Source: Gemmatimonadota bacterium (GTDB taxonomy: Bacteria; Gemmatimonadota; Gemmatimonadetes; Gemmatimonadales; Gemmatimonadaceae). Taken from it: a stretch of DNA of 62,573 nucleotides. The position numbers and the translations under genes are program-made. Shown one piece after another: positions 1-9,425 of this stretch. Numbering within the stretch: position 1 is the stretch's first letter; each line of letters starts with the position of its first letter. Location: NCBI GenBank assembly GCA_028287285.1, contig JAQBPY010000418.1, forward strand, positions 1-62,573, in the 5' to 3' direction. Below the pieces are notes generated by a model that did no database searches, was not told the origin of the DNA, and worked only from the letters and a program-made list of their open reading frames with translations.

Positions 1-782
1 TCGATGTTCGGAGCCGCTCCATGCCGGACTGCATTCTCGACGAGTGTCTGCAAGGCAAAGAGTGGAATCAGGGACTCGTTTACGCGAGCGTCGATGTCCA
101 CGTGCACACGCAGCCGGTCGCCAAAGCGAATCCGCTCGAGCGCAAGGTACCGCTTCACGAACGACCATTCTTCACTCACGGGAACGAGGTCGCGATCCTC
201 CTCGATAGCACGACGCAGGAGACCGGCGAGCTGTTCCGCCGCCAGCGCGGCACGCGCCGGATCGAGCGGAATCAGCTGCACCACCGTGTGCATCGCGTTG
301 AACAGGAAGTGCGGATGAAGGTGTGAGCGCAGGGCAGCGAGCTGCGACTTGGCCGCGTTGCCTTCGGCCTGCGCGGCGCGCTCCGTTGCGGTGGTCGCAT
401 AGCAGATTCCCGCAATCATCACGTACAGCCATATTCCTGCCGACAGATACGCCATGATGCCTGGCCCGAGTACCACCACGAGACGGCCGCGCACGATGCT
501 CTCGATGGCGCTGTTGAGCGCGTGCCATGTCAGCGAGTACACGATGGCCATGGCCGCGTGCGCCGCCACGAACGACGGGCGCACATGACGAGGCCACGGA
601 AGACGTTGCGTGAACTTCCGCACCGCAAGCGACAGAACCCCCGCGGACACCACCATTCTCAATCCCAGCAACGTTGCCGAGTGCCACGACGTGCCGTGTA
701 CGCCAACGAGGAGGGCGGCAAACAGCCCCCACACCGGCACCCACCCAGTCAATACCTGCACCCAGATGCTGCGACGTGACAT
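1..782 (-). CDS. LytS/YehU-type sensor histidine kinase (C-terminus beyond window)
   Basis: Reading the minus strand from an ATG at 782 gives MSRRSIWVQVL, then a run of hydrophobic segments over about 110 residues, and then the His_kinase signature HPHFLFNAMHTVV (His codon at 309-311). It continues into a dimerisation region and the start of an ATPase domain with TLVENAVRHG just before the window edge. HPHFLFN is the phosphoacceptor motif of the LytS/YehU family, whose kinases are membrane bound and usually pair with a LytTR response regulator. That partner would lie outside the window. The gene starts 9 nt after the stop of the secreted-protein gene upstream, so the two are probably cotranscribed. 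The ATP-binding C-terminus is missing only because the window ends. Confidence 0.85.
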   Translation of the reverse strand, partial: MSRRSIWVQVLTGWVPVWGLFAALLVGVHGTSWHSATLLGLRMVVSAGVLSLAVRKFTQRLPWPRHVRPSFVAAHAAMAIVYSLTWHALNSAIESIVRGRLVVVLGPGIMAYLSAGIWLYVMIAGICYATTATERAAQAEGNAAKSQLAALRSHLHPHFLFNAMHTVVQLIPLDPARAALAAEQLAGLLRRAIEEDRDLVPVSEEWSFVKRYLALERIRFGDRLRVHVDIDARVNESLIPLFALQTLVENAVRHGAAPNI

Positions 783-791
783 GCGAGAACG

Positions 792-1397
792 TTATGGGCG
801 CGCGGCCGTCGCGGCTATACGCTTCGCGTCGATGCTCAGCAATCCTTCGTCCCACGTCTTGCCTTCATCGAAGGAACGATCCTGCCGGAACTTGAAGCCC
901 GTTGGGGTGATGTCGTAGTATCGGGCGCGCGACGCGTACACCTTGCCTTCCGCATCGGTCCCGTGCGACGTCGCCACCACTGCGTTGTCCTTCCACTCGG
1001 CCATGGACGTGTTGAACACGCCGCGATAGACGTCGATCGTGGACGCGATCCAGCGCTTCTGCTCGGAGTCGTAGTAGCGAACCGAGTGTGAGTACAGCTT
1101 CGGGTTTCCCGATTCATCGGTAACGCGAAGGTCGTCCTCGATGCCAAATCCATCCAGTGCGCGCCACGCCTTCCACGTCCCCACGAGCTTCGGGACGCCA
1201 TGTATCGTCTGGCCCAGCCCCTGCGCCTTGGGCTTCACCACGAGGTCGAACTGCCCAATGAGAAATGCAAACTGCTTCGCTTCGGCAGGAACGGCACGCA
1301 TCGGCACACCTCCTCCTCCATGTTGCGCCATTGCCGGAGTAGAAAGCAGGACAAACATTGTCGTCCCGAGCAAAGCGAAGGACCTGCTTTTGACCAT
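792..1397 (-). CDS. Small exported protein of unknown function
   Basis: This 201-aa protein opens with a signal peptide (MVKSRSFALLGTTMFVLLSTPAMAQ). The mature part has the pattern FLIGQFDLVV...GVPKLVGTWKAWRALDGFGIEDDLRV, which resembles DUF1579-type extracellular proteins measuring a residual signal; I do not recognise a catalytic site. The ATG at 1397 is preferred over one 27 nt upstream because GGAGG lies 7 nt before it and the signal peptide then starts cleanly. It is the first gene of a probable two-gene unit with the LytS-type kinase, whose start follows after 9 nt. Exported sensors next to LytS kinases can be accessory, but that role is inference. Confidence 0.75.
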   Translation of the reverse strand: MVKSRSFALLGTTMFVLLSTPAMAQHGGGGVPMRAVPAEAKQFAFLIGQFDLVVKPKAQGLGQTIHGVPKLVGTWKAWRALDGFGIEDDLRVTDESGNPKLYSHSVRYYDSEQKRWIASTIDVYRGVFNTSMAEWKDNAVVATSHGTDAEGKVYASRARYYDITPTGFKFRQDRSFDEGKTWDEGLLSIDAKRIAATAARP

Positions 1398-1545
1398 GAG
1401 TGTTCCTCCGTGAGAGATGTCCACGTGTGCATCCTACGCATCCAGGAACACGAAAGTGTGCGCTTTTCGCTCAACGGCAGTCACAGTACGCCGAACGGCG
1501 CACCAGCCCATCGCATTCACGTGCACGCTCCACGTATCGTCCGAC

Positions 1546-2235
1546 ATGACAAATCCGCTCATCGTCGTGCGCAACGTTTCAAAAACATTTTCAGCCGCTG
1601 CCGGCCCCTTCACCGCTCTCGACAACGTCAGTCTCGACATCGACAAGGGCGAATTCGTGATCGTCGTTGGCCAGTCGGGAAGCGGCAAATCCACGCTGCT
1701 CGCGCTGCTTGCCGGCATCGATCGCCCGAGCCAGGGCGAAGTTCACATCGGCGGTACCGCGGTGCATTCCCTCTCCGAACGCGACATGTCGTCGTGGCGC
1801 GGCGGCGCGGTGGGCATCGTCTTCCAGTTCTTCCAGCTCCTGCCCACACTCTCGGCCGTCGAGAACGTGATGCTCCCCATGGACTTCACCAATTCCTGGC
1901 CTGCCAACAAGCGACGCAGCCGAGCATTGGCGCTCATGGAGAGACTTGGCGTTGCCGATCAGGCAGACAAGCTGCCGTCGACATTGTCCGGCGGACAGCA
2001 GCAGCGAATCGCCGTTGCACGAGCGCTCGCGAACGAGCCGGCCGTGCTGCTCGCGGACGAACCCACCGGCAACCTTGATTCCCGCACGGCCAACGCCATG
2101 CTCGAGCTGATGTCCAGTCTCGTTCAGGATGGCCAGACAATCGTCATGGTGACGCATGAGCGCAGCGCGCGGCGTTTCGCATCACGCACCGTCACTCTGG
2201 CGGATGGTCGCATCGTTGCGAACGACGATGCGTAG
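1546..2235 (+). CDS. ABC transporter ATP-binding protein (LolD/MacB type)
   Basis: The ATPase subunit is about 229 aa. Walker A is GQSGSGKST, the Q-loop lies near FQFFQLLPTLSAVENV, the signature is LSGGQQQR, Walker B is VLLADEP, and the switch His is in VTHE. The Q-loop region and short length are typical of the LolD/MacB/FtsE group that partners FtsX-like permeases. The ATG at 1546 (MTNPLIVV) is chosen because the upstream open frame shows no family similarity. The last codons overlap the start of the permease gene by 8 nt, so the two subunits are translationally coupled. The substrate is unknown; lipoprotein extrusion or export of a peptide or drug are the family precedents. Confidence 0.9.
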   Translation: MTNPLIVVRNVSKTFSAAAGPFTALDNVSLDIDKGEFVIVVGQSGSGKSTLLALLAGIDRPSQGEVHIGGTAVHSLSERDMSSWRGGAVGIVFQFFQLLPTLSAVENVMLPMDFTNSWPANKRRSRALALMERLGVADQADKLPSTLSGGQQQRIAVARALANEPAVLLADEPTGNLDSRTANAMLELMSSLVQDGQTIVMVTHERSARRFASRTVTLADGRIVANDDA

Positions 2236-4591
2236 CCCGCGGTGGCGCAAAGTCGTCGGCGATCTCTGGTTGCACAAGGCACGCACGAGTCTCGTCGTGT
2301 CCGCAATTTGTGTCGGCATCGTTGGCGCGGGCTCGGTGCTCAACGCGTGGTCACTCCTGCGGCGCGCGACGCACGATGAGTTCGATGCCAGCAATCCGGC
2401 GTCGGCAGTGCTGCGCGTCGACTCGGTCGATGAGGCACTCCTCACGAAGGTCCGTGCGCTGCCCACGATTGCCGCCGCACAGGGCCGCCGCTCCGTACTC
2501 GGCAGCGTGCTCACGAGTACCGGCTGGAAAACCGCGGCGCTCACGTCGATGAATGATTTTGCGGCGAGTGCCATCGGCATCATCAAGCCCGGGCAAGGTG
2601 CGTGGCCGCCCTCCAACGCAGGCATCGTCATCGAGCATTCCTCCGTCGACTACGCCACCGTGTCCGTTGGCGACTCGGTGACACTCCGGTATGGCGACCG
2701 TGCCGGTCGCGCCGTTCCCGTTCGTGGCGTTGCCCGCGATGTGGGGCTTGCACCGGGCTGGATGGAGCACACGGTCTACATGTTCGCTACTCCGGCCATG
2801 CTCTCCTCCCTTGGCGCACCATCCACCATGAATGAGCTGCAACTGCTCGTTCGCGACAGGACACTTGACCGCGCCGACGTCCAGGTCATTGCGCGTGATG
2901 TTCAGAAGCTCGTCGAGAGCGAGGGCCATCATGTTTCCGAGGTCAGCGTCCCCGTGCCGGGTCGCCACATTCACGCAGCACAGATCGAATCGCTCCTGCT
3001 CACCCAGGGAGCGTTTGCCCTGCTCGCATTGCTGCTGAGTGGCGTGCTCGTGGTCAACCTCATTTCGGGAATGCTCACCGGCCAGGTTCGCGAAATTGGC
3101 GTGATGAAGGCAATTGGTGCACGAGCCGGCCAACTGGTCACCATGTACCTGAGCCTTGCGCTCATGCTTGGCCTCATCGCATGTGCGGTGTCGCTGCCTC
3201 TCGCCGCGCTGCTCGGGCGGCTCTACGCCGAGTTCACCGCGGGCATCCTGAACTTCGACGTGTCCGCATTCCGCATTCCGTGGTGGGCGTTCGTGCTTCA
3301 ATTCGCAGTGGGAGCATTGTTGCCCGTGCTGGCCGCGGCAATTCCCGTTGCACGCGGATGTCGCATTTCAGTCAGCGAAGCCCTCCGCGACAACGGCACC
3401 GCTATTCGCGGGGAAAGCGACGGCTACCTGATGAACATTCGCGGCGTCTCCCGCCCGGTGCTGCTCTCACTTCGCAACGCATTCCGGCGACGTGAGCGCG
3501 TGGTCCTCACGCTTGCCACGTTGTCCATCGGAGGCGCCGTCTACCTTGGTGCGCTCAACCTGCGCTCCGCCGTCATCGCATCGGTGGATCTCGCCTTCTC
3601 GTCACAGCAGTTCGACGTCGTGTTCCGAATGACACGGGCATACCCCGTAGACAGCATGGTGGCGGCCGCCATCACTACTTCGGGAGTGTCGGCCGCCGAG
3701 GCATGGACTGGTGCACACGCTGCGATCAGCACACCAGACGGGGCATTGAACAGCAGATTCGCCATCACCGCTCCGCCACTGAATACCGCGATGCTCAAGC
3801 TCACCATCGCCAGCGGGCGGGCCCTTCTCGCGAGCGAGGAGAATGAGCTCGTCGTGAACCGCCGTCTGCTGGCCGACGAGCCACGCCTTGCGGTGGGCCG
3901 CCGTGTCACGCTCCTCATGGACGGGCGTGTCGCGACATGGCACATCGTTGGTACCACCGATACCGGACTGCAGCCCGCTGCATACACGTCGCGTGAAACA
4001 ATCGAACATCTAACGGGTGGTGTCGGTGCAACTTCGCTGATCGTCGCCGTCAACGCGACTGCGCCGGCCGCCAAGCTCGCGCTCGTTCGTCAGTTGCGGT
4101 CTGACCTCGTCGACAAAGGCTTCGACGTTTCCTCGAGCCAATCCATGGCCGAGGCGCGCAGTGTGCTCGAGGATCACCTGCTGATGGTGGCAGGCTTTCT
4201 TGGCAACATGTCGCTGCTGATGATCGTCGTGGGCGGACTGGGGCTCGCGTCGACGATGAGCCTTGCGGTCCTCGAGCGCACGCGTGAAATCGGCGTCCTG
4301 CGCGCCATCGGCGCGAAGCATGGCGCGATCCTCGCCATGATCCAGACTGAAGGTCTGGTCATCGCGGTGCTGAGCTGGCTGCTCGCGATTCCCCTGTCCC
4401 TGCCCATGAGCATCGCACTCGGCCATGCATTTGGCCGAGTGATGATGGAGGTGCCCGTTCGGCTGCTGCCCAACGGGCCTGGCGTGGTTCAATGGCTTGG
4501 CGTCGTCGTTGCCGTGTCGTTGCTCGCCTGCACCTGGCCGGCACAACGAGCCACACGCATCACGACGGCGGCCGCGCTGTCCTGCGAATGA
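2228..4591 (+). CDS. ABC transporter permease with two FtsX domains
   Basis: This 787-aa membrane protein starts at the ATG at 2228, inside the end of the ATPase gene. It has one N-terminal transmembrane segment and a periplasmic MacB-like domain. A three-helix FtsX block follows around residues 255-370 (GEIGVMKAIGA-like sequence REIGVMKAIGARAGQL). A second copy of the same plan includes REIGVLRAIGAKHGAI near residue 685. The duplicated FtsX architecture is that of YknZ/MacB-like or AcidobacterialPermease-type exporters. The duplicated coupling-helix motifs show that one polypeptide can contact both ATPase subunits. The stop lies 1 nt from the stop of the convergent S9 peptidase gene, leaving no room for an intergenic terminator. 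Confidence 0.88.
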   Translation: MRSPRWRKVVGDLWLHKARTSLVVSAICVGIVGAGSVLNAWSLLRRATHDEFDASNPASAVLRVDSVDEALLTKVRALPTIAAAQGRRSVLGSVLTSTGWKTAALTSMNDFAASAIGIIKPGQGAWPPSNAGIVIEHSSVDYATVSVGDSVTLRYGDRAGRAVPVRGVARDVGLAPGWMEHTVYMFATPAMLSSLGAPSTMNELQLLVRDRTLDRADVQVIARDVQKLVESEGHHVSEVSVPVPGRHIHAAQIESLLLTQGAFALLALLLSGVLVVNLISGMLTGQVREIGVMKAIGARAGQLVTMYLSLALMLGLIACAVSLPLAALLGRLYAEFTAGILNFDVSAFRIPWWAFVLQFAVGALLPVLAAAIPVARGCRISVSEALRDNGTAIRGESDGYLMNIRGVSRPVLLSLRNAFRRRERVVLTLATLSIGGAVYLGALNLRSAVIASVDLAFSSQQFDVVFRMTRAYPVDSMVAAAITTSGVSAAEAWTGAHAAISTPDGALNSRFAITAPPLNTAMLKLTIASGRALLASEENELVVNRRLLADEPRLAVGRRVTLLMDGRVATWHIVGTTDTGLQPAAYTSRETIEHLTGGVGATSLIVAVNATAPAAKLALVRQLRSDLVDKGFDVSSSQSMAEARSVLEDHLLMVAGFLGNMSLLMIVVGGLGLASTMSLAVLERTREIGVLRAIGAKHGAILAMIQTEGLVIAVLSWLLAIPLSLPMSIALGHAFGRVMMEVPVRLLPNGPGVVQWLGVVVAVSLLACTWPAQRATRITTAAALSCE

Positions 4592-4592
4592 G

Positions 4593-7241
4593 TTATGGAA
4601 CCAGCGCGGTCGTCACTTTCTTGGGGCCAGCGTTCTTTACATAGAGATCGAGCCACGCCACCCAGCGCCCCCATTGGTCCAGCACCGTTTCGGCGATGAG
4701 CGGGCCGTGATCCTCATACGGATACATGTATAGCGACGCCTGCTTCCCCATGCCCTGCAGCGCGTGGAACAGGCGCACCGAGTTGGAGGGATCCGTGCCC
4801 GTGTTCTGGTCCTCGAGTGAGTGATACATGAGCAGCGCACCCTGCAGCTTGTCGGCGTTCAGGAATGGTGACATCGCCAGATACGTTTCGCGTGCTTCCC
4901 ACAAGTCTCGGCGCTCGCTCTGGAATCCATTCGGCGTGAGTGTGCGGTTGTAGTTGCCGTCGCCCGCGATGCCCGCCTTGAAGTACGGCAGGTTCACCAT
5001 CGCATTCACGGTGCTGAATGCGCCGTAGGAATGTCCGCCAATGCCCAGCCGCCCGCGGTCGATGATGCCCTGCTTGTCGAGCTCGTCGATCACCGCGGTC
5101 AGTCCATTGCGGAGGTCGTTCACGTAGTTGTCATTCAACCGTCCGGCGACGCCGAAAATCGGAATGTCCGGCTGGACCACCGCGTAGCCTTGCGTTGCCA
5201 TGATCTCCATCGACCGCGGCGCCGTCGTGGGGAACTTGTGCTTGTTGAGCGTGCGCTTCGTGCGCTCGTATGATTCCTGGTCGGGATACTCGTACGGATA
5301 GAACCAGAACATCGCGGGCAGGCGTGTGCCTTCACGATATCCCGGCGGGAACGTCACATTTACCCACAGCTGCTTGCCGTCGGCGCGCGTGACCTGGATG
5401 GTCTTGCGCGGCATGTTCGTGACTTCTGGGGTCACGTCTTTGTTCTCCGTCAGGCGCTTCAACGCGCCCGTCGAGCGGTCGCGCAGGAACTGGTCCGGCA
5501 CCACCTTCTCCGTCTCGCGCGTCACGACGAACCGGTTGAAGTCGTCGTCAACGGGAACCGCCGCGCTCTCGAAAATTGCGGTGTCGCTCTCGAACAGCCG
5601 CGCCTTCGTGCCCGTCGCAAGGTCCACCTTGTCGATGAAGGTGCGCGGCGCCGTCTGCTGCGCGTCACGCGCGTACCGCGTGCCCTCGAGAAAGACACTC
5701 TTGCCGTCCGCGCTCACCATCGCGGTACGACCACCTTCTTCACCGCGGCGCATCACGACGGCACCCGGATTCGTGTAGAAGCCATCGTCTGCTCCACCGC
5801 CACGTCCACCGCCACCGCCGCCGCCTGCACCACGGCCGCCGCCACCAAAGCCGGCCTGTGCGCCCGCTGCTCGGAAGATCGTGTGCTTCACCGTTGGATC
5901 GGCGAGCGAGACAGCATACGTGTGCGTCACGTTGTTCACGCTCTCGCTCATCAGCACCCACTTGTTGTCGCTCGTGTACGCGAAGCCGGCAATGCGATTA
6001 TCGCTCTCCGCCACAGGCTTCCAGGCGCCCTCGTCAAATGGTGCCGCCCATGCGTACAGACGATCCTTGCGACGTGGGCCTCTGGCGCTGTCGGCAGGAG
6101 CGTCGGTGGAATCACTCGGTGCCGCAGCACCCGCACGGCCGCCACGTCCTCCACGACCCGTGCGGGGCGCCGGATCCTGATACAGGAACGCCAGTCCGCC
6201 GCCAGGTGCCCACGCATATGCGCGCTTGCCTGTGTCTGCGGCCGCGCCGCCGCGTCCACCGCCGGCAGGCGCATCGTCTCCGCCGTCGCTTTCCCGCAGC
6301 GAGCGCTTGCTCAGCGTCGCGATGACTTTGCCTTCACTCGTCCACAGCTGCTCGGTTGTTCCGAATGCCGACACGGGCACCGAGTACGAAAATGGCTTTG
6401 CCATCGACGTGACGCGCAGGTACTTCCCGTCGGGCGCGACGTCCACCGTCTGGATCATTCCCGGCGTGCCTACGGCATGCACCGCCCCCTTCATGTCGAT
6501 GCGCGCGAGCTGGCCCGTGGTGTAGTACTCGAGCTGCGCCTTTTCCAGCGGCGTCTGCATCAGGCTCGCGTACGTCGGCGTCTTGTTCTTCACGCCATTC
6601 GTCAACCGCATGACCGGACCATCGGCGACTGGCGGCTCCTTCGGCATCGGCATGCGTGGCTCAGGCAGGACGACGGCATATACCGCGCTGCCGTCGGGCG
6701 CCCACTGCAGCGCCGTGGCAATAACGGGCAGTGCCGCGCGCTTGCTCAACTCGCGGCCCGTACCAGTCTTCGCGTCGGCGACGTACACGTATGTGCCCTC
6801 GTCCTGATTCACGAAGTACGCGAGCTTCGTTCCATCTGGCGACCACGCCGGTGACGACAGCGTCGCATCCTTTGGTGCGTTCACCGTCACCTTCCCGCCG
6901 CTCTCGACGTCGACGATCTCGACGTTCGTCTGGCCGCGGGTGGTGAACGTGCGCACGCGATTGGCCTTGTAGTCCACCTGCAGGCCGCCAAAGTAGTAGT
7001 GCGGCTTGCCGAACTTCACCTCGTTGCCGAGCCCTTCGCCGTGGAGCACGAGGAAGTGCTTCCTGTCCGGACTCTGCTGCGTCAGCGTCGAATTCAACTG
7101 CCTCGGCGCCGTCACCAGCTTCATCACATCTGCCGGCGGCTTGACGTAGTGCTCGGTGGCGAGGAGCGCCTTGTCGGCTTCGATGCCCTGTGCGCCCAGC
7201 GGCGACAGCGCGATCAGGGAGAGAAACAGAAACTTTGACAT
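4593..7241 (-). CDS. Exported S9-family (prolyl oligopeptidase) peptidase
   Basis: The 882-aa protein has a signal peptide (MSKFLFLSLIALSPLGAQG), a long beta-propeller-like region with WSPDGTKLAY repeats, and a C-terminal alpha/beta-hydrolase domain. The nucleophile Ser is in GIGGHSYGAF (about residue 740), an acidic residue sits near HSLEDQNTGT, and the His is in EDHGP. The GGHSYGAF form is typical of the glutamyl-endopeptidase-like S9 subgroup. The start is set by GGAG 6 nt before the ATG at 7241. Two low-complexity inserts rich in Gly and Arg (about residues 320-400 and 465-500) interrupt the propeller. Secreted peptidases of this kind are common in nutrient-scavenging soil bacteria. Confidence 0.9.
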   Translation of the reverse strand: MSKFLFLSLIALSPLGAQGIEADKALLATEHYVKPPADVMKLVTAPRQLNSTLTQQSPDRKHFLVLHGEGLGNEVKFGKPHYYFGGLQVDYKANRVRTFTTRGQTNVEIVDVESGGKVTVNAPKDATLSSPAWSPDGTKLAYFVNQDEGTYVYVADAKTGTGRELSKRAALPVIATALQWAPDGSAVYAVVLPEPRMPMPKEPPVADGPVMRLTNGVKNKTPTYASLMQTPLEKAQLEYYTTGQLARIDMKGAVHAVGTPGMIQTVDVAPDGKYLRVTSMAKPFSYSVPVSAFGTTEQLWTSEGKVIATLSKRSLRESDGGDDAPAGGGRGGAAADTGKRAYAWAPGGGLAFLYQDPAPRTGRGGRGGRAGAAAPSDSTDAPADSARGPRRKDRLYAWAAPFDEGAWKPVAESDNRIAGFAYTSDNKWVLMSESVNNVTHTYAVSLADPTVKHTIFRAAGAQAGFGGGGRGAGGGGGGGRGGGADDGFYTNPGAVVMRRGEEGGRTAMVSADGKSVFLEGTRYARDAQQTAPRTFIDKVDLATGTKARLFESDTAIFESAAVPVDDDFNRFVVTRETEKVVPDQFLRDRSTGALKRLTENKDVTPEVTNMPRKTIQVTRADGKQLWVNVTFPPGYREGTRLPAMFWFYPYEYPDQESYERTKRTLNKHKFPTTAPRSMEIMATQGYAVVQPDIPIFGVAGRLNDNYVNDLRNGLTAVIDELDKQGIIDRGRLGIGGHSYGAFSTVNAMVNLPYFKAGIAGDGNYNRTLTPNGFQSERRDLWEARETYLAMSPFLNADKLQGALLMYHSLEDQNTGTDPSNSVRLFHALQGMGKQASLYMYPYEDHGPLIAETVLDQWGRWVAWLDLYVKNAGPKKVTTALVP

Positions 7242-7340
7242 GCAGACTCCGGGCGGGGATGTAGACGTCTCTCCTAGTATATGCCCCACCCGCCCGGGAC
7301 GTTGCAAGCTTGCCCGCCGGCCTTCGCTGAGGGGGTTGGC

Positions 7341-7376
7341 ATCTCCCGACAGGTGCTTCGCACCTGCGGGATGACA
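7341..7376 (+). repeat. REP-like interspersed palindrome, copy 1
   Basis: Fixed ends ATCTCCCGACAG and CTGCGGGATGACA enclose a variable hairpin whose stem is CAGGTGC/GCACCTG with a TTC loop. The same ends occur in inverted orientation at 7433-7476 and, with another hairpin, at 37600-37631. All copies are intergenic, which fits a REP/MITE-like family rather than a gene part. Confidence 0.65.
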
Positions 7377-7432
7377 ACACTCTTTCGTCTCCCTTTCGTC
7401 ATCCCGCAGAAGTGAATGAACGTCCTCCTCTT

Positions 7433-7476
7433 TGTCATCCCGCAGGAGTGAGCGTAGCGAACGACTGTCGGGAGAT
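7433..7476 (-). repeat. REP-like interspersed palindrome, copy 2 (inverted)
   Basis: On the minus strand this reads ATCTCCCGACAG, a 19-nt variable centre (TCGTTCGCTACGCTCACTC), then CTGCGGGATGACA. The ends match copy 1 exactly, but the centre does not. A further half copy (GTCATCCCGCAG) lies at 7398-7409 between the two, so 7341-7476 is a small cluster of at least two and a half units in front of the S9 peptidase gene. Confidence 0.65.
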
Positions 7477-7505
7477 TCTCAACCTTCCCAATAGCCAGCG
7501 CCCCA

Positions 7506-7655
7506 CTATTTCATCATCGGCCCAACGAAATGCCACGCAATGGCCACGATCGCGATGAGCAGCACCACATGGATCACCGCGCCCACCACCTTGCGCAACA
7601 GCATGAAGCCAAGAAACCAGACAACGAACAGGACTACTCCGATGGTCAGCATCAT
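7506..7655 (-). CDS. Mini membrane protein (lmo0937/DUF5670-like)
   Basis: This 49-aa protein starts MMLTIGVVLFVVWFLGF and is almost entirely two hydrophobic helices separated by LRKVVG. Length and pattern match the small lmo0937-type membrane proteins, whose function is unknown. The ATG at 7655 overlaps the stop of the DUF885 gene by 4 nt (ATGA), which argues for translational coupling and for the ORF being real. It is the last gene before the REP-like palindrome cluster. Confidence 0.7.
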   Translation of the reverse strand: MMLTIGVVLFVVWFLGFMLLRKVVGAVIHVVLLIAIVAIAWHFVGPMMK

Positions 7656-9376
7656 GGCGCATTTCCTCGAATCCAGGTTGTGATCTTCGCATCGAGCATG
7701 GGAAGCGTGACGCCTCCGTCCTCCAGCACTTTGTCGTGAAACGTCCGGATATCGAAGCGCGTGCCGAGCTTCTTCTCCGCCTCCGTCCGCAGACGCCGAA
7801 TTTCTATCGCGCCCAGCATGTACGCCGTGGCCTGGCCGGGGGTCGCGATGTACCGGTCGATCTCCGATGCAATCTGTTCGGGCGCTGCCGACGAGTTGGC
7901 CATGAAGTAGTCGATCGACTGCTGCCGCGTCCAACCCATCGCGTGAATGCCCGCGTCCACCACGAGCCGCGCCGCCCTGAACGCCTCGCCGTTGAGCGCA
8001 CCCAGCCGCCCAAGGTCCGATGAATACAATCCCATCTCGTCGGCCAGGCGCTCGCTGTACAGCCCCCATCCCTCGCTGAACCCGCTGTTGCCGAGATTGC
8101 GCGTCACCGGATGCACGCCGGTGCGCTCGCGCGCGATGGAAATCTGCAGGTGATGCCCCGGAATCGCCTCATGAAACGTCACGTCCTCCATGTCGCCACG
8201 GCTCCGCTGCTCGGGCTGGAACGTGTTCACCCGATACGTGCCCGGCCTGCTGCCGTCATCGGGCGCGGATTGATACTGTCCCGGCGGTGCACCGCGTTCG
8301 AGAAACATTGGAAACGGCTCGACGACGACGTCCGCCTTGGGGATGATCCCGAACCACTTCGGCATCTCCACCCGCGCGCGCGCAATCGACGCATTCGCCT
8401 GCTGCACGATCTCCTCGCGCGAGTGGAACGTGTACTGCGTGTCGCTGCGGAGTCGCTGGAAAAGTACAGGCAGGTCTGTTGTCCCGAACGACTTCTGCGC
8501 AAGCGCCCTCATCTCCGCGTGCACCTTCTCCATCCGCGCCAGTCCCAATTGGTGAAGCGCCCTGGGGTCACGGTCGATCGTCGTATAGCGGCGAATGAGC
8601 GCGCGATAACAGGCCGCGCCATTCGGGTTCGCCGAGACACTCACCGCCGCACGTGCGGCGGGCAGGTATTCGCTGACGAGAAAATCGCGATAGCGCTGAA
8701 ATGCCGGCGTGAGCTGCGTGCGGAACAGCGAGTCGTACGACGCGCGGAACGCCGACGTCGTGTCACGCACCGCCGGACTCATGAACGGTGACTTCTCCTG
8801 CGGCAGCGCGAGGATTCCCTCAACGCGGGCAATCTCTCGCTGCACCGCGTCCTTCGGGAGCGAGTAGCCGAGCGTGATGCCCTGGCGCGCGTTCGCGATT
8901 TCGGTGTCGAGATATCCGGGAACGCGTCCGAACCGGGCAAGCGCCGCGCGCCGCAGCGAATCGCTGCCCATGGGCTGGATCGTCGCGAGCTGCGACATCG
9001 CCGGGACCCACGACGACGGCACCAGCTCGCGCCGACAGACCCGCGTCTGTTTCGACGAGCGCAGTGCCTCGATCAACAGGCCATACGTGACGGCGTCCTG
9101 TCGCTTCGTGAGCGTGGCGGACTTGATCGTCTCGAGCGACGCGAGCATCGCGTCCTCTTCGCCATCCTGACGCTTCAGCTCGACGAGCGAATTGTCATTG
9201 AGCAGGTCGTGACGAGCGCCCGCGTAGCCCGTCATCGTGGCCGTGATGGGGCTGTTGCGATAGATGGCCGCGAGGTACTGGTCAGCGACGGTGTTGAGCC
9301 GCTGCGATGGTGTTTGCTGGGCTGAGGCTGCGCTCGCAAAAACGAGCAGGCAGGCGATGCTGCGAATGGTGGGCAT
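7652..9376 (-). CDS. Exported DUF885 family putative metallopeptidase
   Basis: This 574-aa protein has a signal peptide (MPTIRSIACLLVFASAASAQQ) and carries the DUF885 hallmark FHEAIPGHHLQ around residue 385. The two His and the Glu in HEAIPGHH resemble a zinc-peptidase motif. A second conserved block, SEGWGLYSERLADEMG, supplies a further Glu. The family is thought to act as secreted carboxypeptidase-like enzymes, but most members are uncharacterised. The ATG at 9376 gives a compact signal peptide; an ATG 30 nt upstream is possible. It sits just downstream of atpH on the same strand and overlaps the mini membrane protein gene. Confidence 0.85.
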   Translation of the reverse strand: MPTIRSIACLLVFASAASAQQTPSQRLNTVADQYLAAIYRNSPITATMTGYAGARHDLLNDNSLVELKRQDGEEDAMLASLETIKSATLTKRQDAVTYGLLIEALRSSKQTRVCRRELVPSSWVPAMSQLATIQPMGSDSLRRAALARFGRVPGYLDTEIANARQGITLGYSLPKDAVQREIARVEGILALPQEKSPFMSPAVRDTTSAFRASYDSLFRTQLTPAFQRYRDFLVSEYLPAARAAVSVSANPNGAACYRALIRRYTTIDRDPRALHQLGLARMEKVHAEMRALAQKSFGTTDLPVLFQRLRSDTQYTFHSREEIVQQANASIARARVEMPKWFGIIPKADVVVEPFPMFLERGAPPGQYQSAPDDGSRPGTYRVNTFQPEQRSRGDMEDVTFHEAIPGHHLQISIARERTGVHPVTRNLGNSGFSEGWGLYSERLADEMGLYSSDLGRLGALNGEAFRAARLVVDAGIHAMGWTRQQSIDYFMANSSAAPEQIASEIDRYIATPGQATAYMLGAIEIRRLRTEAEKKLGTRFDIRTFHDKVLEDGGVTLPMLDAKITTWIRGNAP

Positions 9377-9425
9377 GACAGAAGTTGCGCCGCGTGAAGC
9401 TCCCACACCAGATCCCCATCCGTCG

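Noticed and set aside
7276..7307. Sigma-70 promoter of the S9 peptidase gene (TTGCAA and TATACT on the minus strand)
   Set aside because: The boxes are 20 nt apart, beyond the usual 16-18, so the match is too weak to list.
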